DNA from: Streptomyces sp. ATexAB-D23
GTDB lineage: Bacteria > Actinomycetota > Actinomycetes > Streptomycetales > Streptomycetaceae
NCBI RefSeq assembly: GCF_000373645.1
Contig: NZ_KB892010.1
Coordinates: forward strand, 1-64,000
DNA length: 64,000 nt
Reading direction: 5' to 3'
Below are positions 52,369-61,885 of the stretch, one piece after another. How positions within the stretch are numbered: the stretch's first letter is position 1; every line of letters starts with the position of its first letter. A program made the position numbers and the translations under genes. A model generated the notes under the pieces. The model had not been told where the DNA came from. It did not search any database and saw only the letters and a program-made list of their open reading frames with translations.

Positions 52369-54006
52369 TCAGTGATGTGCCTTCGCGTTGCGCTTATGGG
52401 GCTCGTCCTTGTCGGCGTCGCGCTTCTTCGCGTCGTCCGTCCTGCCGAGCTTCTTGACCGCCTTGAGCGCGCCGGAGACGTGGGGCCCCGTAAGAGCTTC
52501 GTCGCCTCCGTTGTGTCCGCCCGTGCCCAGCCAGCCGGCCAGCTTGCCGCCCTCTCCGACCGCGCGCAGCCGTGCCTCGGCCGCGTCGCGTACCGGGTCG
52601 GTCGCCACGACCAGGAGTTCGTCGCCGCGCCGCAGCACGGTCGACGGGGCGGGTACGAAGCTCTTGCCGTCGCGGACGACGAGGGTGACGGCGGCGCCCG
52701 ACGGCATGCGCAGTTCCCCGACCTCGACGCCGTGCATCTTCGACTTCGCCGGGATGGCCACCGACAGCAGGTGCCCGCGCAGCCGCTCCAGGGGTGCCGA
52801 TTCGATGCCCAGGTCGGCGGCCTCGGACGGGTCGTCCCCGATGTTCAGTGCCTTGGCGAGCCAGGGCAGGGTCGGGCCCTGGATGAGGGTGTAGACGATG
52901 ACCAGCACGAAGACGATGTTGAAGACGCGCGTGGAGCCGTCGATTCCGGACACCATCGGAATGGTTGCCAGGATGATGGGTACGGCGCCGCGCAGCCCCG
53001 CCCAGGACATGAGGGCCTTCTCCTGCCAGGGCAATCGGAAGGGCGCCAGCGAGATGAAGACCTCCAGCGGCCGTGCCACCACGGTCAGCACCAGGCCGAC
53101 GACGACGGCCGGCCAGAAGTCGTCCAGCAGGTCGTGCGGGGTGACCAGCAGGCCGAGCAGGACGAACATGCCGATCTGCGCCAGCCAGCCGAGCCCGTCG
53201 GCGAAGCCGCGGGTCGCCGGCCAGTGCGGCAGTTTGGCGTTGCCGAGGATCATCGCGGCGAGGTAGACGGCGAGGAACCCACTGCCGTGCAGCATGGCCC
53301 CGGCCGCGTACGCGGACACCGCGATGGCCATGACCGCGATGGGGTAGAGGCCGGACGCGGGCAGCGCCACATGGCGCAGCCCGTACGCGCCGAGCCAGCC
53401 CACCGCGAGGCCGACGGCGGCGCCGATGGCCAGTTCCAGGGCTATCTCGCCGATCAGCACGTACCAGCTGTCGACCTCGCCGATGGTCGAGAAGGCGACC
53501 ACCAGGATGACGACCGGGGCGTCGTTGAAGCCTGACTCGGCCTCCAGGACGCCGGTGATGCGGGAGGGCAGCGGCACCTTGCGCAGCACGGAGAAGACCG
53601 CGGCGGCGTCCGTGGAGGAGACGACGGCGCCGATGATGAGCGCCTGCCGCCACTCCAGGCCGACCAGGTAGTGCGCGCCGGCGGCGGTCACGCCCACGCT
53701 CACGCCGACGCCGACGAGCGACAGCATCACGGCCGCGGGCAGCGCGGGTTTGATCTCTTTCCACTTCGTGCCGAGGCCGCCCTCGGCGAGGATCACGACG
53801 AGCGCCGCGTAGCCGATGACCTGCGTCAGTTCCGCGTTGTCGAATTTGACGTCGAAGAAGCCGTCCTGGCCCATGGCGATACCGATGCCGAGGTACAGGA
53901 GCAGGCTGGGGAGCCCGCTGCGGGACGAAATGCGTACCGCCGCGACGGCGACGAGCAGGACGAGTGAGCAGACGAGCAGGAGTTCGTTGAGCGTGTGGAC
54001 AGTCAG
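52369..54006 (-). CDS. Potassium/proton antiporter (NhaP2/CPA1 type) with TrkA-C domain
   Basis: A 545-residue protein: about 13 membrane segments (including the ion-site ESGFNDAPVVILVV and HGSGFLAVYLAAMI) followed by a cytoplasmic TrkA-C-like domain (VGELRMPSGAAVTLVVRDGK, RRGDELLVVATD) and a Lys/Asp/His-rich tail. The first ATG in frame (53874) would cut off the first membrane helix; the sequence upstream reads NELLLVCSLVLLVAVAAVRI and SSRSGLPSLLLYLGI, normal for the family. A CTG at 54006, with AAGGA seven bases upstream, is therefore the likely start. Role: K+ and pH homeostasis. Confidence 0.88.
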   Translation of the reverse strand: MTVHTLNELLLVCSLVLLVAVAAVRISSRSGLPSLLLYLGIGIAMGQDGFFDVKFDNAELTQVIGYAALVVILAEGGLGTKWKEIKPALPAAVMLSLVGVGVSVGVTAAGAHYLVGLEWRQALIIGAVVSSTDAAAVFSVLRKVPLPSRITGVLEAESGFNDAPVVILVVAFSTIGEVDSWYVLIGEIALELAIGAAVGLAVGWLGAYGLRHVALPASGLYPIAVMAIAVSAYAAGAMLHGSGFLAVYLAAMILGNAKLPHWPATRGFADGLGWLAQIGMFVLLGLLVTPHDLLDDFWPAVVVGLVLTVVARPLEVFISLAPFRLPWQEKALMSWAGLRGAVPIILATIPMVSGIDGSTRVFNIVFVLVIVYTLIQGPTLPWLAKALNIGDDPSEAADLGIESAPLERLRGHLLSVAIPAKSKMHGVEVGELRMPSGAAVTLVVRDGKSFVPAPSTVLRRGDELLVVATDPVRDAAEARLRAVGEGGKLAGWLGTGGHNGGDEALTGPHVSGALKAVKKLGRTDDAKKRDADKDEPHKRNAKAHH

Positions 54007-54221
54007 TGGCCGGTCCTTCCCTGCGTACGCCTGCCGGATCCTCTTCCGGCGGCCAGTACTTCGTTACCTTACCTAATCTTTAACGTTTTCTTGATGCGTT
54101 CGAGTATTCGTACGATCGCTACGCAATTCGAGCCATCCTGATACCGCGTCCGAGTGGCCTACGCGCTGCGCCTATGGTTGCTCCAGCACTCCCAGGACCG
54201 CCCTGCCCTCGAAGGACAGCG

Positions 54222-56972
54222 ATGCCCGCCACAACAACCGCCTCTTCCGGCTCCACCGGTACCGCCGGTGGCGGGTCGCGCAAGAAGAAGGGGCGACGAG
54301 CCCGCCTGATCGTGATCGTCCTGGTGCTGGCGCTCGTCGCGGGTATCGGTTACGGAACGTACTGGTCCGTATCCACCGTGCGCGCCTCGTACCCGCAGAC
54401 CAGCGGGACGATCCAGCTCGCCGGTCTCGGCGGCAACGTCGAGGTCAAGCGCGACGGCTACGGGATCCCGCAGATCTACGCGGACTCCGACGCCGACCTG
54501 TTCCGCGCCCAGGGCTTCGTCCAGGCGCAGGACCGCTTCTGGGAGATGGACGTCCGCCGCCACCTGACGGCCGGCCGGCTCTCCGAGATGTTCGGCTCCG
54601 GCCAGGTCGAGACGGACTCCTTCCTGCGCACGCTGGGCTGGCGCAAGGTCGCGCAGGAGGAGTACGACACCGTCCTGTCCGCGGAGACCAAGAAGAACCT
54701 CCAGGCGTACGCGGACGGTGTGAACTCCTACCTCGAAGGGCGCGACGGCAAGGACATCTCCGTCGAGTACGCCGCCCTCGGCCTCACCAACGACTACAAG
54801 CCGTCGAAGTGGACCCCGGTCGACTCCGTCGCCTGGCTGAAGGCGATGGCCTGGGACCTGCGCGGCAACATGCAGGACGAGATCGACCGCTCGCTGATGA
54901 CGAGCCGGCTCGACAGCAAGCAGATCAAGGACCTGTACCCGGACTACCCGTACGACAAGCACGAGCCGATCGTCACCGAGGGCGCCATCTCCACGGCGAC
55001 CGGGAAGTTCGACCCCGAGGCCACGGGCTCCGACGGCAGCGGCGCGACCACCGTGGAGGGCGCCACCCAGGGCCTGACCACACAGCTCGGCGCGCTCTCC
55101 GACACGCTGGACGAGATCCCCGCGCTGCTCGGCCCCAACGGCACCGGCATCGGCTCGAACTCCTGGGTCGTCTCCGGCAAGTACACGACGACCAACAAGC
55201 CGCTGCTCGCCAACGACCCGCACCTCGCGCCGATGCTGCCCTCGCTCTGGTACCAGATGGGCCTTCACTGCCGCGCGGTCTCCGAAACCTGCAAGTACGA
55301 CACGGCCGGGTACACCTTCTCCGGCATGCCCGGTGTGATCATCGGCCACAACCAGGACATCGCCTGGGGCTTCACCAACCTCGGCGCCGACGTCACCGAC
55401 CTCTTCCTGGAGAAGGTCTCCGCCGACGGCTACCTGTACGACGGCAAGACGAAGCCGTTCACCACCCGCGAGGAGACCATCAAGGTCGCCGGCGGCAAGG
55501 ACCGGCACATCACCGTCCGCGAGACCAACAACGGCCCGCTGGTCTCCGACCGCAGCAGCGAGCTGGAGAAGGTCGGCCAGAAGGCCCCCGTCGCCAACTC
55601 CGCGCCGGACCGCGCCGACGGTTACGCGGTCGCCCTGAAGTGGACCGCGCTGGACCCCGGCCACTCCATGGACGCGGTCTTCGAGCTCAACCGCGCCAAG
55701 GACTTCACGACCTTCCGGACCGCCGCCCAGCACTTCGAGGTTCCCTCGCAGAACCTCATCTACGCCGACACCAAGGGCAACATCGGCTACCAGGCCCCGG
55801 GCAGGATCCCGGTCCGCGAGCAGGGCGACGGCACCACGCCCAGCCCCGGCTGGTCCTCGGCGTACGGCTGGAAGAAGGACCCGATCCCGTTCGACGAGCT
55901 GCCCTACGAGTACAACCCGAAGCGCGGCTACATCGTCACCGCCAACCAGGCCGTGATCGACGAGGACAAGTACCCCTACCTGCTCACCAAGGACTGGGGC
56001 TACGGCAGCCGCAGCCAGCGGATCAACGACCTCGTCCAGTCGAAGATCAAGGGCGGCGGCAAGATCTCGACCGAAGACATGCAGAAGATGCAGATGGACA
56101 ACACCAGCGAGATCGCCGCGCTGCTGGTGCCCGAGCTGCTGAAGATCAATGTCTCGGACAAGGACGTCCGCCAGGCGCAGAAGCTGCTGGAGGGCTGGGA
56201 CTACACCCAGGAGGCCGACTCGGCCGCCGCCGCGTACTTCAACGGCGTCTGGCGCAACATCCTGAAGCTGGCCTTCGGCGACAAGCTGCCCAAGGAGATG
56301 CGCGTCGAGGGCGAGTGCCTGAACGTGCGTCCCGCCAACAGCTCGGGCCCGGTGGACGAGCAGGACCGCCTCGTGCGCGAGTGCGGGCAGCGCTCCCCGG
56401 ACTCCGCGCAGCCGGACGGCGGGGACCGCTGGTACCAGGTCGTCGCGAACCTCATGGACAAGCCGGAGAGCGACTGGTGGAAGTCGCCCAAGAGCCGCAA
56501 GGACAAGGCGACCGAGACCCGTGACGAGCTGTTCGCCCGTGCCATGGAGGACGCGCGCTGGGAGCTGACGGCCAAGCTCGGCAAGGACATCACCACCTGG
56601 AACTGGGGCCGGCTGCACCAGCTGACCCTGAAGAACCAGACCCTCGGCACGGAAGGCCCCGGATTCCTCCAGCGGGTCCTCAACCGAGGCCCGTGGAACC
56701 TCGGCGGCGGCGAGGCGGCGGTGGACGCCACCGGCTGGAACGCGGCCGGCGGCTACGAGGTGGTCTGGGTGCCGTCGATGCGGATGGTCGTCAACGTGGG
56801 CGACTGGGACAAGTCCCGCTGGATCAACCTCACCGGCGCCTCCGGGCACGCGTTCAGCGCGCACTACACCGACCAGACCGACAAGTGGGTCAACGGCGAG
56901 CTGCTGCCCTGGGCCTACGGCACGAACGCCGTGGCCGGGACGACGAAGGACACGCTGACCCTCAAGCCGTGA
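54222..56972 (+). CDS. Penicillin acylase family protein (Ntn hydrolase)
   Basis: A 916-residue precursor with an N-terminal membrane anchor (RLIVIVLVLALVAGIGYGTY) after a basic Ser/Gly-rich leader. Alpha-chain motifs DGYGIPQIYADSDADLFRAQ and GFVQAQDRFWEMDVRRH are classic. The self-cleavage site gives Ser314 (GIGSNSWVVSG) as the N-terminal nucleophile of the beta chain, followed by LLANDPHL. Such enzymes hydrolyse amides such as acyl-homoserine lactones, cyclic lipopeptides or penicillins; the natural substrate is unknown. Start ATG 54222 follows GAAGGA. Confidence 0.9.
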   Translation: MPATTTASSGSTGTAGGGSRKKKGRRARLIVIVLVLALVAGIGYGTYWSVSTVRASYPQTSGTIQLAGLGGNVEVKRDGYGIPQIYADSDADLFRAQGFVQAQDRFWEMDVRRHLTAGRLSEMFGSGQVETDSFLRTLGWRKVAQEEYDTVLSAETKKNLQAYADGVNSYLEGRDGKDISVEYAALGLTNDYKPSKWTPVDSVAWLKAMAWDLRGNMQDEIDRSLMTSRLDSKQIKDLYPDYPYDKHEPIVTEGAISTATGKFDPEATGSDGSGATTVEGATQGLTTQLGALSDTLDEIPALLGPNGTGIGSNSWVVSGKYTTTNKPLLANDPHLAPMLPSLWYQMGLHCRAVSETCKYDTAGYTFSGMPGVIIGHNQDIAWGFTNLGADVTDLFLEKVSADGYLYDGKTKPFTTREETIKVAGGKDRHITVRETNNGPLVSDRSSELEKVGQKAPVANSAPDRADGYAVALKWTALDPGHSMDAVFELNRAKDFTTFRTAAQHFEVPSQNLIYADTKGNIGYQAPGRIPVREQGDGTTPSPGWSSAYGWKKDPIPFDELPYEYNPKRGYIVTANQAVIDEDKYPYLLTKDWGYGSRSQRINDLVQSKIKGGGKISTEDMQKMQMDNTSEIAALLVPELLKINVSDKDVRQAQKLLEGWDYTQEADSAAAAYFNGVWRNILKLAFGDKLPKEMRVEGECLNVRPANSSGPVDEQDRLVRECGQRSPDSAQPDGGDRWYQVVANLMDKPESDWWKSPKSRKDKATETRDELFARAMEDARWELTAKLGKDITTWNWGRLHQLTLKNQTLGTEGPGFLQRVLNRGPWNLGGGEAAVDATGWNAAGGYEVVWVPSMRMVVNVGDWDKSRWINLTGASGHAFSAHYTDQTDKWVNGELLPWAYGTNAVAGTTKDTLTLKP

Positions 56973-57018
56973 GCGCCTGTACCCAGGCGGCTCGCCGGCC
57001 CTGACCGACAGGACACCG

Positions 57019-57070
57019 CCCGAGGGCCCCCGGTGCTTCAGCCCGCGCTGAAGCGCCGGGGGCCCTCGGG
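57019..57070. terminator. Long bidirectional terminator overlapping a stop codon
   Basis: Two 23-base arms (57019-57041 and 57048-57070) pair with one G-U around a six-base loop. The hairpin serves the convergent acylase and cyclo-ligase genes, and it includes the last codons and stop of the latter (TCA at 57038-57040). Confidence 0.85.
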
Positions 57071-57646
57071 TGTCACCACCGCGTTCACGGGGAAGTCGTG
57101 CGGCTCGGCCGGGACCCGCGCGGCCACCTCGGCCGCGTACAGCAGGACGACCAGGGCGGGCGTGGCCCCGGCGGCCGTCAGACGGGCCAGCACCCGGTCG
57201 TAGCTGCCGCCGCCCCGGCCCAGCCGCATGCCGCGCGCGTCCACCGCGAGGCCGGGCAGCAGCACCGCGTCCGCGTCCAGGACGGCATCGGGGCCAAGCC
57301 GCTCACCGACGGGTTCGAGCAGTCCGCGGCCCGCCTTCGCGAGGCCGCCCGGCCCCTCGTACAGCGCCCAGTCCAGGTCGTTGTCCGCGAGCAGCACCGG
57401 CAGCAGCACCCGTACGCCCTGCGTGCGCAGCGCGTCCAGCAGCGCGCGGGTGCCCGGCTCGCGCCCCACCGAGACGTACGCCGCGACGGTACGGGCCCCG
57501 CCGATCTCCGGGAGGGCGAGCGCGTGCCGGGCGAGAACCGCGGCGGCCCGCTCGGCGTCCTGATCCGTCAGGAGGCGGCGCGCGGCGAGCAGTTCACGCC
57601 GCAAGAGCGCCTTTGCGGACATCTCGGTGTTCAACGGGGCACCCAT
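57038..57646 (-). CDS. 5-formyltetrahydrofolate cyclo-ligase
   Basis: A 202-residue member of the 5-FTHF cyclo-ligase (FAU1/YgfA) family, recycling 5-formyl-THF to 5,10-methenyl-THF with ATP. Motifs are LLRRELLAARR near the N terminus, AYVSVGREPGTRALLDAL, and LLPGLAVDARGMRLGRGGGSYDRVLAR (the substrate/ATP loop). The start is ATG 57646 or an ATG eight codons later. It faces galU, as in many actinobacteria. Confidence 0.92.
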   Translation of the reverse strand: MGAPLNTEMSAKALLRRELLAARRLLTDQDAERAAAVLARHALALPEIGGARTVAAYVSVGREPGTRALLDALRTQGVRVLLPVLLADNDLDWALYEGPGGLAKAGRGLLEPVGERLGPDAVLDADAVLLPGLAVDARGMRLGRGGGSYDRVLARLTAAGATPALVVLLYAAEVAARVPAEPHDFPVNAVVTPEGPRRFSAG

Positions 57647-57729
57647 CGACTTCTCGTACGCGGCTATATGAGGACAAAGTTAACCGGAGGCTCATCTTCC
57701 GCCCATGTGTGCCGGTTAGGGTTCACGCC

Positions 57730-58632
57730 ATGACCCAGTCGAACCCCAGGATCAGCAAGGCCGTCATCCCGGCGGCGGGCCTCGGGACCCGCTTCCTGCC
57801 GGCCACCAAGGCCACTCCCAAGGAGATGCTGCCTGTCGTCGACAAGCCTGCCATCCAGTACGTCGTCGAGGAAGCGGTGGCCGCCGGACTGCACGACGTC
57901 CTGATGATCACCGGTCGCAACAAGCGGCCCCTGGAGGACCACTTCGACCGGAACTACGAGCTGGAGGGCGCGCTGACCCGCAAGGGCGACGCCGACCGGC
58001 TGCGCAAGGTCCGCGAGTCGAGCGACCTCGCCACCATGCACTACGTCCGCCAGGGCGACCCGCGCGGCCTCGGCCACGCCGTGCTGTGCGCCGCGCCGCA
58101 CGTCGGCGACCAGCCCTTCGCGGTGCTGCTCGGCGACGACCTGATCGACCCGCGCGACCCGCTGCTGTCCCGCATGACCGAGGTCCAGGAGCGCGAGGGC
58201 GGCAGCGTCATCGCCCTCATGGAGGTCCCGCCGGCGATGATCCACCAGTACGGCTGCGCGGCCGTGGAGACCACCGCCGAGGCGGACGTGGTGCGCGTCA
58301 CCGGCCTGGTCGAGAAGCCGGACCCCGCCGAGGCGCCCAGCAACCTCGCCGTCATCGGCCGCTACGTCCTGGACCCCGCCGTCTTCGACATACTGCGGAA
58401 GACCGAACCGGGCCGGGGAGACGAGATCCAGCTCACCGACGCACTGCAACTGCTCGCCGAGGACGAGAAGGCCGGCGGCCCGGTGCACGGCGTCGTCTTC
58501 AAGGGCAGGCGCTACGACACCGGCGACCGCAGCGACTATCTGCGTGCCATTGTCAGACTCGCGTGCGAACGTGAGGATCTGGGGCCGGAGTTCCGCAGCT
58601 GGCTCCGCAGTTACGTCACCGAGGAGATGTAG
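57730..58632 (+). CDS. galU: UTP-glucose-1-phosphate uridylyltransferase
   Basis: A 300-residue nucleotidyltransferase making UDP-glucose. The N-terminal VIPAAGLGTRFLPATKATPKE loop, LLGDDLI, GLVEKPDPAEAPSNLAVIGR and the C-terminal DTGDRSDYLRAIV are all intact. It opens the galU-glp-moaC-moaB-rimJ-sepX cluster; glp starts four bases after its stop. Confidence 0.95.
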   Translation: MTQSNPRISKAVIPAAGLGTRFLPATKATPKEMLPVVDKPAIQYVVEEAVAAGLHDVLMITGRNKRPLEDHFDRNYELEGALTRKGDADRLRKVRESSDLATMHYVRQGDPRGLGHAVLCAAPHVGDQPFAVLLGDDLIDPRDPLLSRMTEVQEREGGSVIALMEVPPAMIHQYGCAAVETTAEADVVRVTGLVEKPDPAEAPSNLAVIGRYVLDPAVFDILRKTEPGRGDEIQLTDALQLLAEDEKAGGPVHGVVFKGRRYDTGDRSDYLRAIVRLACEREDLGPEFRSWLRSYVTEEM

Positions 58633-58635
58633 CAC

Positions 58636-59946
58636 GTGAGCAGCACGATCTGGTCGGTGGACGAGCACCTGGAAGACATCCTCGCCGCGGTGAGGCCGCT
58701 CGAACCCATCGAGCTGCAACTGCCCGAGGCGCAGGGCTGCGTCCTGGTCGAGGACGTCGTGGTGGAGATCGCCCTGCCGCCCTTCGACAACAGCTCGATG
58801 GACGGTTACGCGGTGCGCGTCGCCGACGTCGAGGGCGCGACCGAGGAGTTCCCCGCCGTCCTCACGGTCATCGGCGATGTCGCCGCGGGCGACGACGGCC
58901 TCGGCACCGGCCGGCGCGTCGGACCGGGCGAGGCCGCCCGCATCATGACCGGCGCCCCGCTCCCGGAGGGCGCCGAGGCCGTCGTCCCCGTCGAGTGGAC
59001 CGACGGCGGTACGGGCGAGGGCCCCGCCGCCGCGATGCGCGCCCACAGCGACGCCCCCGAGGGCGCGGGCGGTGAGGTCCGCGTCCACCGCCCGGCCGAG
59101 GCCCGCGCCCACGTCCGGGCCAGGGGCAGTGACGTACGCCCCGGCGACCTGGCGCTCAAGGCGGGCACGGTGATCGGGCCACCGCAGATCGGGCTCCTCG
59201 CCGCGATCGGCCGCTCCACCATCAAGGTGCGCCCGCGCCCGCGCGTCGTCGTCCTGTCGACCGGCAGCGAACTGGTGCAGCCCGGCGGCGAGCTGAGCGG
59301 CGGCCAGATCTACGACTCCAACAGCTTCGCCCTCACCGCGGCCGCCCGGGACGCCGGAGCGATCGCCTACCGCGTCGGTGCCGTCGCCGACGACGCCGAG
59401 ACGCTGCGCGCCACGATCGAGGACCAGCTGATCCGCGCCGACCTCGTCGTCACCACGGGGGGCGTCAGCGTCGGCGCGTACGACGTGGTCAAGGAGGCCC
59501 TGTCCTCGGTGGGCGACGAGGACGAGCCGGGCGGCGGCGTCGACTTCCGCAAGCTCGCCATGCAGCCCGGCAAACCGCAGGGCTTCGGTTCCATCGGCCC
59601 CGACCACACCCCGCTGCTCGCCCTGCCGGGCAACCCGGTCTCCAGCTACGTGTCCTTCGAGCTGTTCGTGCGGCCCGCGATCCGCACCCTGATGGGCCTG
59701 CCGGAGGTCCACCGCCCCACGGCCAGGGCCACGCTCGCCGCCGACAAGGCCCTGACCTCACCGGCCGGCCGCCGCCAGTTCCTGCGCGGGAGCTACGACG
59801 CCGAGGCCGGCACCGTCACGCCCGTCGGTGGTTCCGGATCGCATCTGATCGCCGCACTCGCCCAGGCGGACGCGCTGATCGTGCTGCCCGAGGACGTCAC
59901 CTCCGCCGAGCCCGGCACCGACACCGAGGTGGTCCTGCTCCGCTGA
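58636..59946 (+). CDS. glp: Gephyrin-like molybdopterin molybdotransferase (MoeA/Glp)
   Basis: A 436-residue MoeA-fold protein. MoeA motifs are LPPFDNSSMDGYAVR (catalytic-region Asp), RIMTGAPLPEGAEAVVPVEW, VLSTGSELVQPGGELSGGQI-like and LALPGNPVSSYVSFELFVRP. In actinobacteria the copy between galU and rimJ/sepX is Glp, the gephyrin-like protein that in Corynebacterium binds the cell-division machinery through a membrane receptor. It may also insert molybdate in Moco. A long polar loop (about 120-160) distinguishes it from minimal MoeA. GTG start. Confidence 0.88.
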   Translation: MSSTIWSVDEHLEDILAAVRPLEPIELQLPEAQGCVLVEDVVVEIALPPFDNSSMDGYAVRVADVEGATEEFPAVLTVIGDVAAGDDGLGTGRRVGPGEAARIMTGAPLPEGAEAVVPVEWTDGGTGEGPAAAMRAHSDAPEGAGGEVRVHRPAEARAHVRARGSDVRPGDLALKAGTVIGPPQIGLLAAIGRSTIKVRPRPRVVVLSTGSELVQPGGELSGGQIYDSNSFALTAAARDAGAIAYRVGAVADDAETLRATIEDQLIRADLVVTTGGVSVGAYDVVKEALSSVGDEDEPGGGVDFRKLAMQPGKPQGFGSIGPDHTPLLALPGNPVSSYVSFELFVRPAIRTLMGLPEVHRPTARATLAADKALTSPAGRRQFLRGSYDAEAGTVTPVGGSGSHLIAALAQADALIVLPEDVTSAEPGTDTEVVLLR

Positions 59947-60065
59947 CCGCGGGCCGGTGGCGGTACGGTATCTGCCGCTGTGCCTTCGGGGGACACCCCC
60001 CGGGCCCCGGCCCCGCACCCGGTGCGGCACCGGGGAATCGGCGCCCTACCGCTAGGCGGAGTGAG

Positions 60066-60566
60066 TTGAGTACGCAGAACAGGCTGACGCACATCGACGA
60101 GGCGGGGGCCGCCCGGATGGTCGACGTCTCCGGGAAGGACGTCACCGCGCGCGTCGCCCGCGCCAGCGGCCGGGTCCTCGTGTCGCCGCGTGTCGTCGAG
60201 CTCCTCCGGGGCGAGGGGGTCCCCAAGGGCGACGCCCTCGCCACCGCCCGGATCGCCGGGATCATGGGCGCCAAGCGGACCCCGGACCTGATCCCCCTCT
60301 GCCACCCGCTGGCCGTCTCCGGTGTGGGCGTCGAGCTGAGCGTGGCCGACGACGCCGTGGAGATCACCGCGACGGTGAAGACCACCGACCGCACGGGCGT
60401 CGAGATGGAGGCCCTGACCGCGGTGTCGGTCGCCGCGCTCACCGTGGTCGACATGGTCAAGGCCGTCGACAAGTCCGCGGTCATCACGGACGTCCGCGTC
60501 GAGGCGAAATCGGGCGGCAAGTCCGGCGACTACGTCCGCACCGCGCCGCCCGGAGCCGACGCGTGA
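60066..60566 (+). CDS. moaC: Cyclic pyranopterin monophosphate synthase MoaC
   Basis: A 166-residue MoaC: LTHIDEAGAARMVDVSGKDV at the start, KRTPDLIPLCHPL in the middle and the GVEMEALTAVSVAALTVVDM active-site segment with KAVDKSAVI. It makes cPMP with MoaA in molybdenum-cofactor synthesis. TTG at 60066 is the start; GTG at 60061 runs into a stop. Overlaps moaB by GTGA. Confidence 0.95.
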   Translation: MSTQNRLTHIDEAGAARMVDVSGKDVTARVARASGRVLVSPRVVELLRGEGVPKGDALATARIAGIMGAKRTPDLIPLCHPLAVSGVGVELSVADDAVEITATVKTTDRTGVEMEALTAVSVAALTVVDMVKAVDKSAVITDVRVEAKSGGKSGDYVRTAPPGADA

Positions 60567-61069
60567 GCGCCGGGCCCCCGTACCGCGCCCTCGTGGTGAC
60601 CGCGTCGAACCGCGCGTCCGCCGGGGTCTACGCCGACAAGGGCGGACCGCTGATCGCCGAGGCGCTGACCGGGCTCGGCTTCACGGTCGACGGCCCCGAG
60701 GTCGTGCCCGACGGCGACCCGGTCGAGCGGGCGCTGCGTGCCGGGAAGGCCGCCGCGTACGACGTCATCGTCACCACCGGGGGTACGGGCATCTCGCCCA
60801 CCGACCGCACCCCCGAGGCCACCCGCCGGGTCCTGGACCACGAGGTCCCCGGCATCCCGGAGGCGATCCGGGCCGAGGGCCGCGACAAGGTTCCCACCGC
60901 CGCGCTCTCGCGGGGCCTCGCGGGCGTCGCCGGGCGCACCCTGATCGTCAACCTGCCCGGCTCGACCGGCGGGGTGCGCGACGGGCTCGCCGTCCTGGAG
61001 AGGCTGCTGGTGCACGCCGTCGACCAGCTGCGCGGCGGCGACCACCCCCGACCCGGGAGCCCGAGCTGA
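60563..61069 (+). CDS. moaB: MoaB/Mog-type molybdopterin adenylyltransferase
   Basis: A 168-residue MogA/MoaB-fold protein. VVTASNRASAGVYADKGGPL, VTTGGTGISPTDRTPEATR (the substrate-binding TGGTG loop) and VNLPGSTGGVRDGLAVL are hallmark motifs. Acts before MoeA in Moco synthesis by adenylating molybdopterin. GTG start overlapping the moaC stop. Confidence 0.93.
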   Translation: MSAGPPYRALVVTASNRASAGVYADKGGPLIAEALTGLGFTVDGPEVVPDGDPVERALRAGKAAAYDVIVTTGGTGISPTDRTPEATRRVLDHEVPGIPEAIRAEGRDKVPTAALSRGLAGVAGRTLIVNLPGSTGGVRDGLAVLERLLVHAVDQLRGGDHPRPGSPS

Positions 61070-61701
61070 ACGTCCCGACCTGGCCGGTGATCCTGGCGGA
61101 CGGCGATGTCGCCCTCCGGCCCATCAAACTGCGCGACCAGCGCGAGTGGCGCGAGGTCAACCGCCGCAACCGGGACTGGCTGCGCCCCTGGGAGGCGACG
61201 GTCCCGCCGCCCGCCCCCGGCGGCCCCGTCGCCCAGCGGCCCACGTACCGCCAGATGATCCGCCACCTGCGCGCCGAGGCCAACGCGGGCCGGATGCTGC
61301 CGTTCGCCATCGAGTACCGGGGCCGTCTGGTCGGTCAGCTGACCGTGGCCGGGGTCACCTGGGGCTCGATGTGTTCGGGGCACATCGGCTACTGGGTGGA
61401 CCAGGAGGTGGCCGGGCGGGGAGTGATGCCGACGGCTGTCGCTCTCGCCGTCGACCACTGTTTCCGCGTGGTCGGACTCCATCGGATCGAGGTGTGCATT
61501 CGCCCGGAGAACGGGCCGAGCCGCCGCGTCGTGGAGAAACTCGGATTTCGCGAGGAAGGGCTGCGTCCCCGTTATCTGCACATCGACGGGGCCTGGCGGG
61601 ACCACCTGATCTACGCCCTCACGGCGGAGGAGGTGCCGGACGGGCTGCTGCGCAGATGGCACCGGGCCCGGCCGGAGCGGCCGGAGCACCCCGCAAAATG
61701 A
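61066..61701 (+). CDS. rimJ: GNAT acetyltransferase (RimJ-like)
   Basis: A 211-residue ribosomal-protein-Ser/Ala-type N-acetyltransferase. DVALRPIKLRDQREWREVNR, GHIGYWVDQEVAGRGVMPTA (acetyl-CoA loop) and IEVCIRPENGPSRRVVEKLG with FREEGLRPRYLHIDG are the GNAT motifs. The CTG at 61066 overlaps the moaB stop and has GGGAG six bases upstream; the first GTG (61087) lacks a ribosome site. Part of the glp-sepX locus also seen in mycobacteria. Confidence 0.88.
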   Translation: MNVPTWPVILADGDVALRPIKLRDQREWREVNRRNRDWLRPWEATVPPPAPGGPVAQRPTYRQMIRHLRAEANAGRMLPFAIEYRGRLVGQLTVAGVTWGSMCSGHIGYWVDQEVAGRGVMPTAVALAVDHCFRVVGLHRIEVCIRPENGPSRRVVEKLGFREEGLRPRYLHIDGAWRDHLIYALTAEEVPDGLLRRWHRARPERPEHPAK

Positions 61702-61885
61702 AATGCGTGTTCGAATTGGATCGGGACTGTCCGTGTACAAGGCGAAGCATGACCGCTAACGAACACGCAAAGACCCACTGTTGATCTGAACAATCACAAA
61801 AAAAGTCCGCGATATCAGCCGGATCGTGCGACACACCGCGCCAATTGGCGGATGCCTCCGCGCAAACCCCTCTACGGTGTGAGAT

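Noticed and set aside
54159..56864. 901-codon leftward frame opposite penicillin acylase
   Set aside because: Val/Leu/Gly-rich antisense frame; the plus-strand gene has the catalytic Ser and all family motifs.
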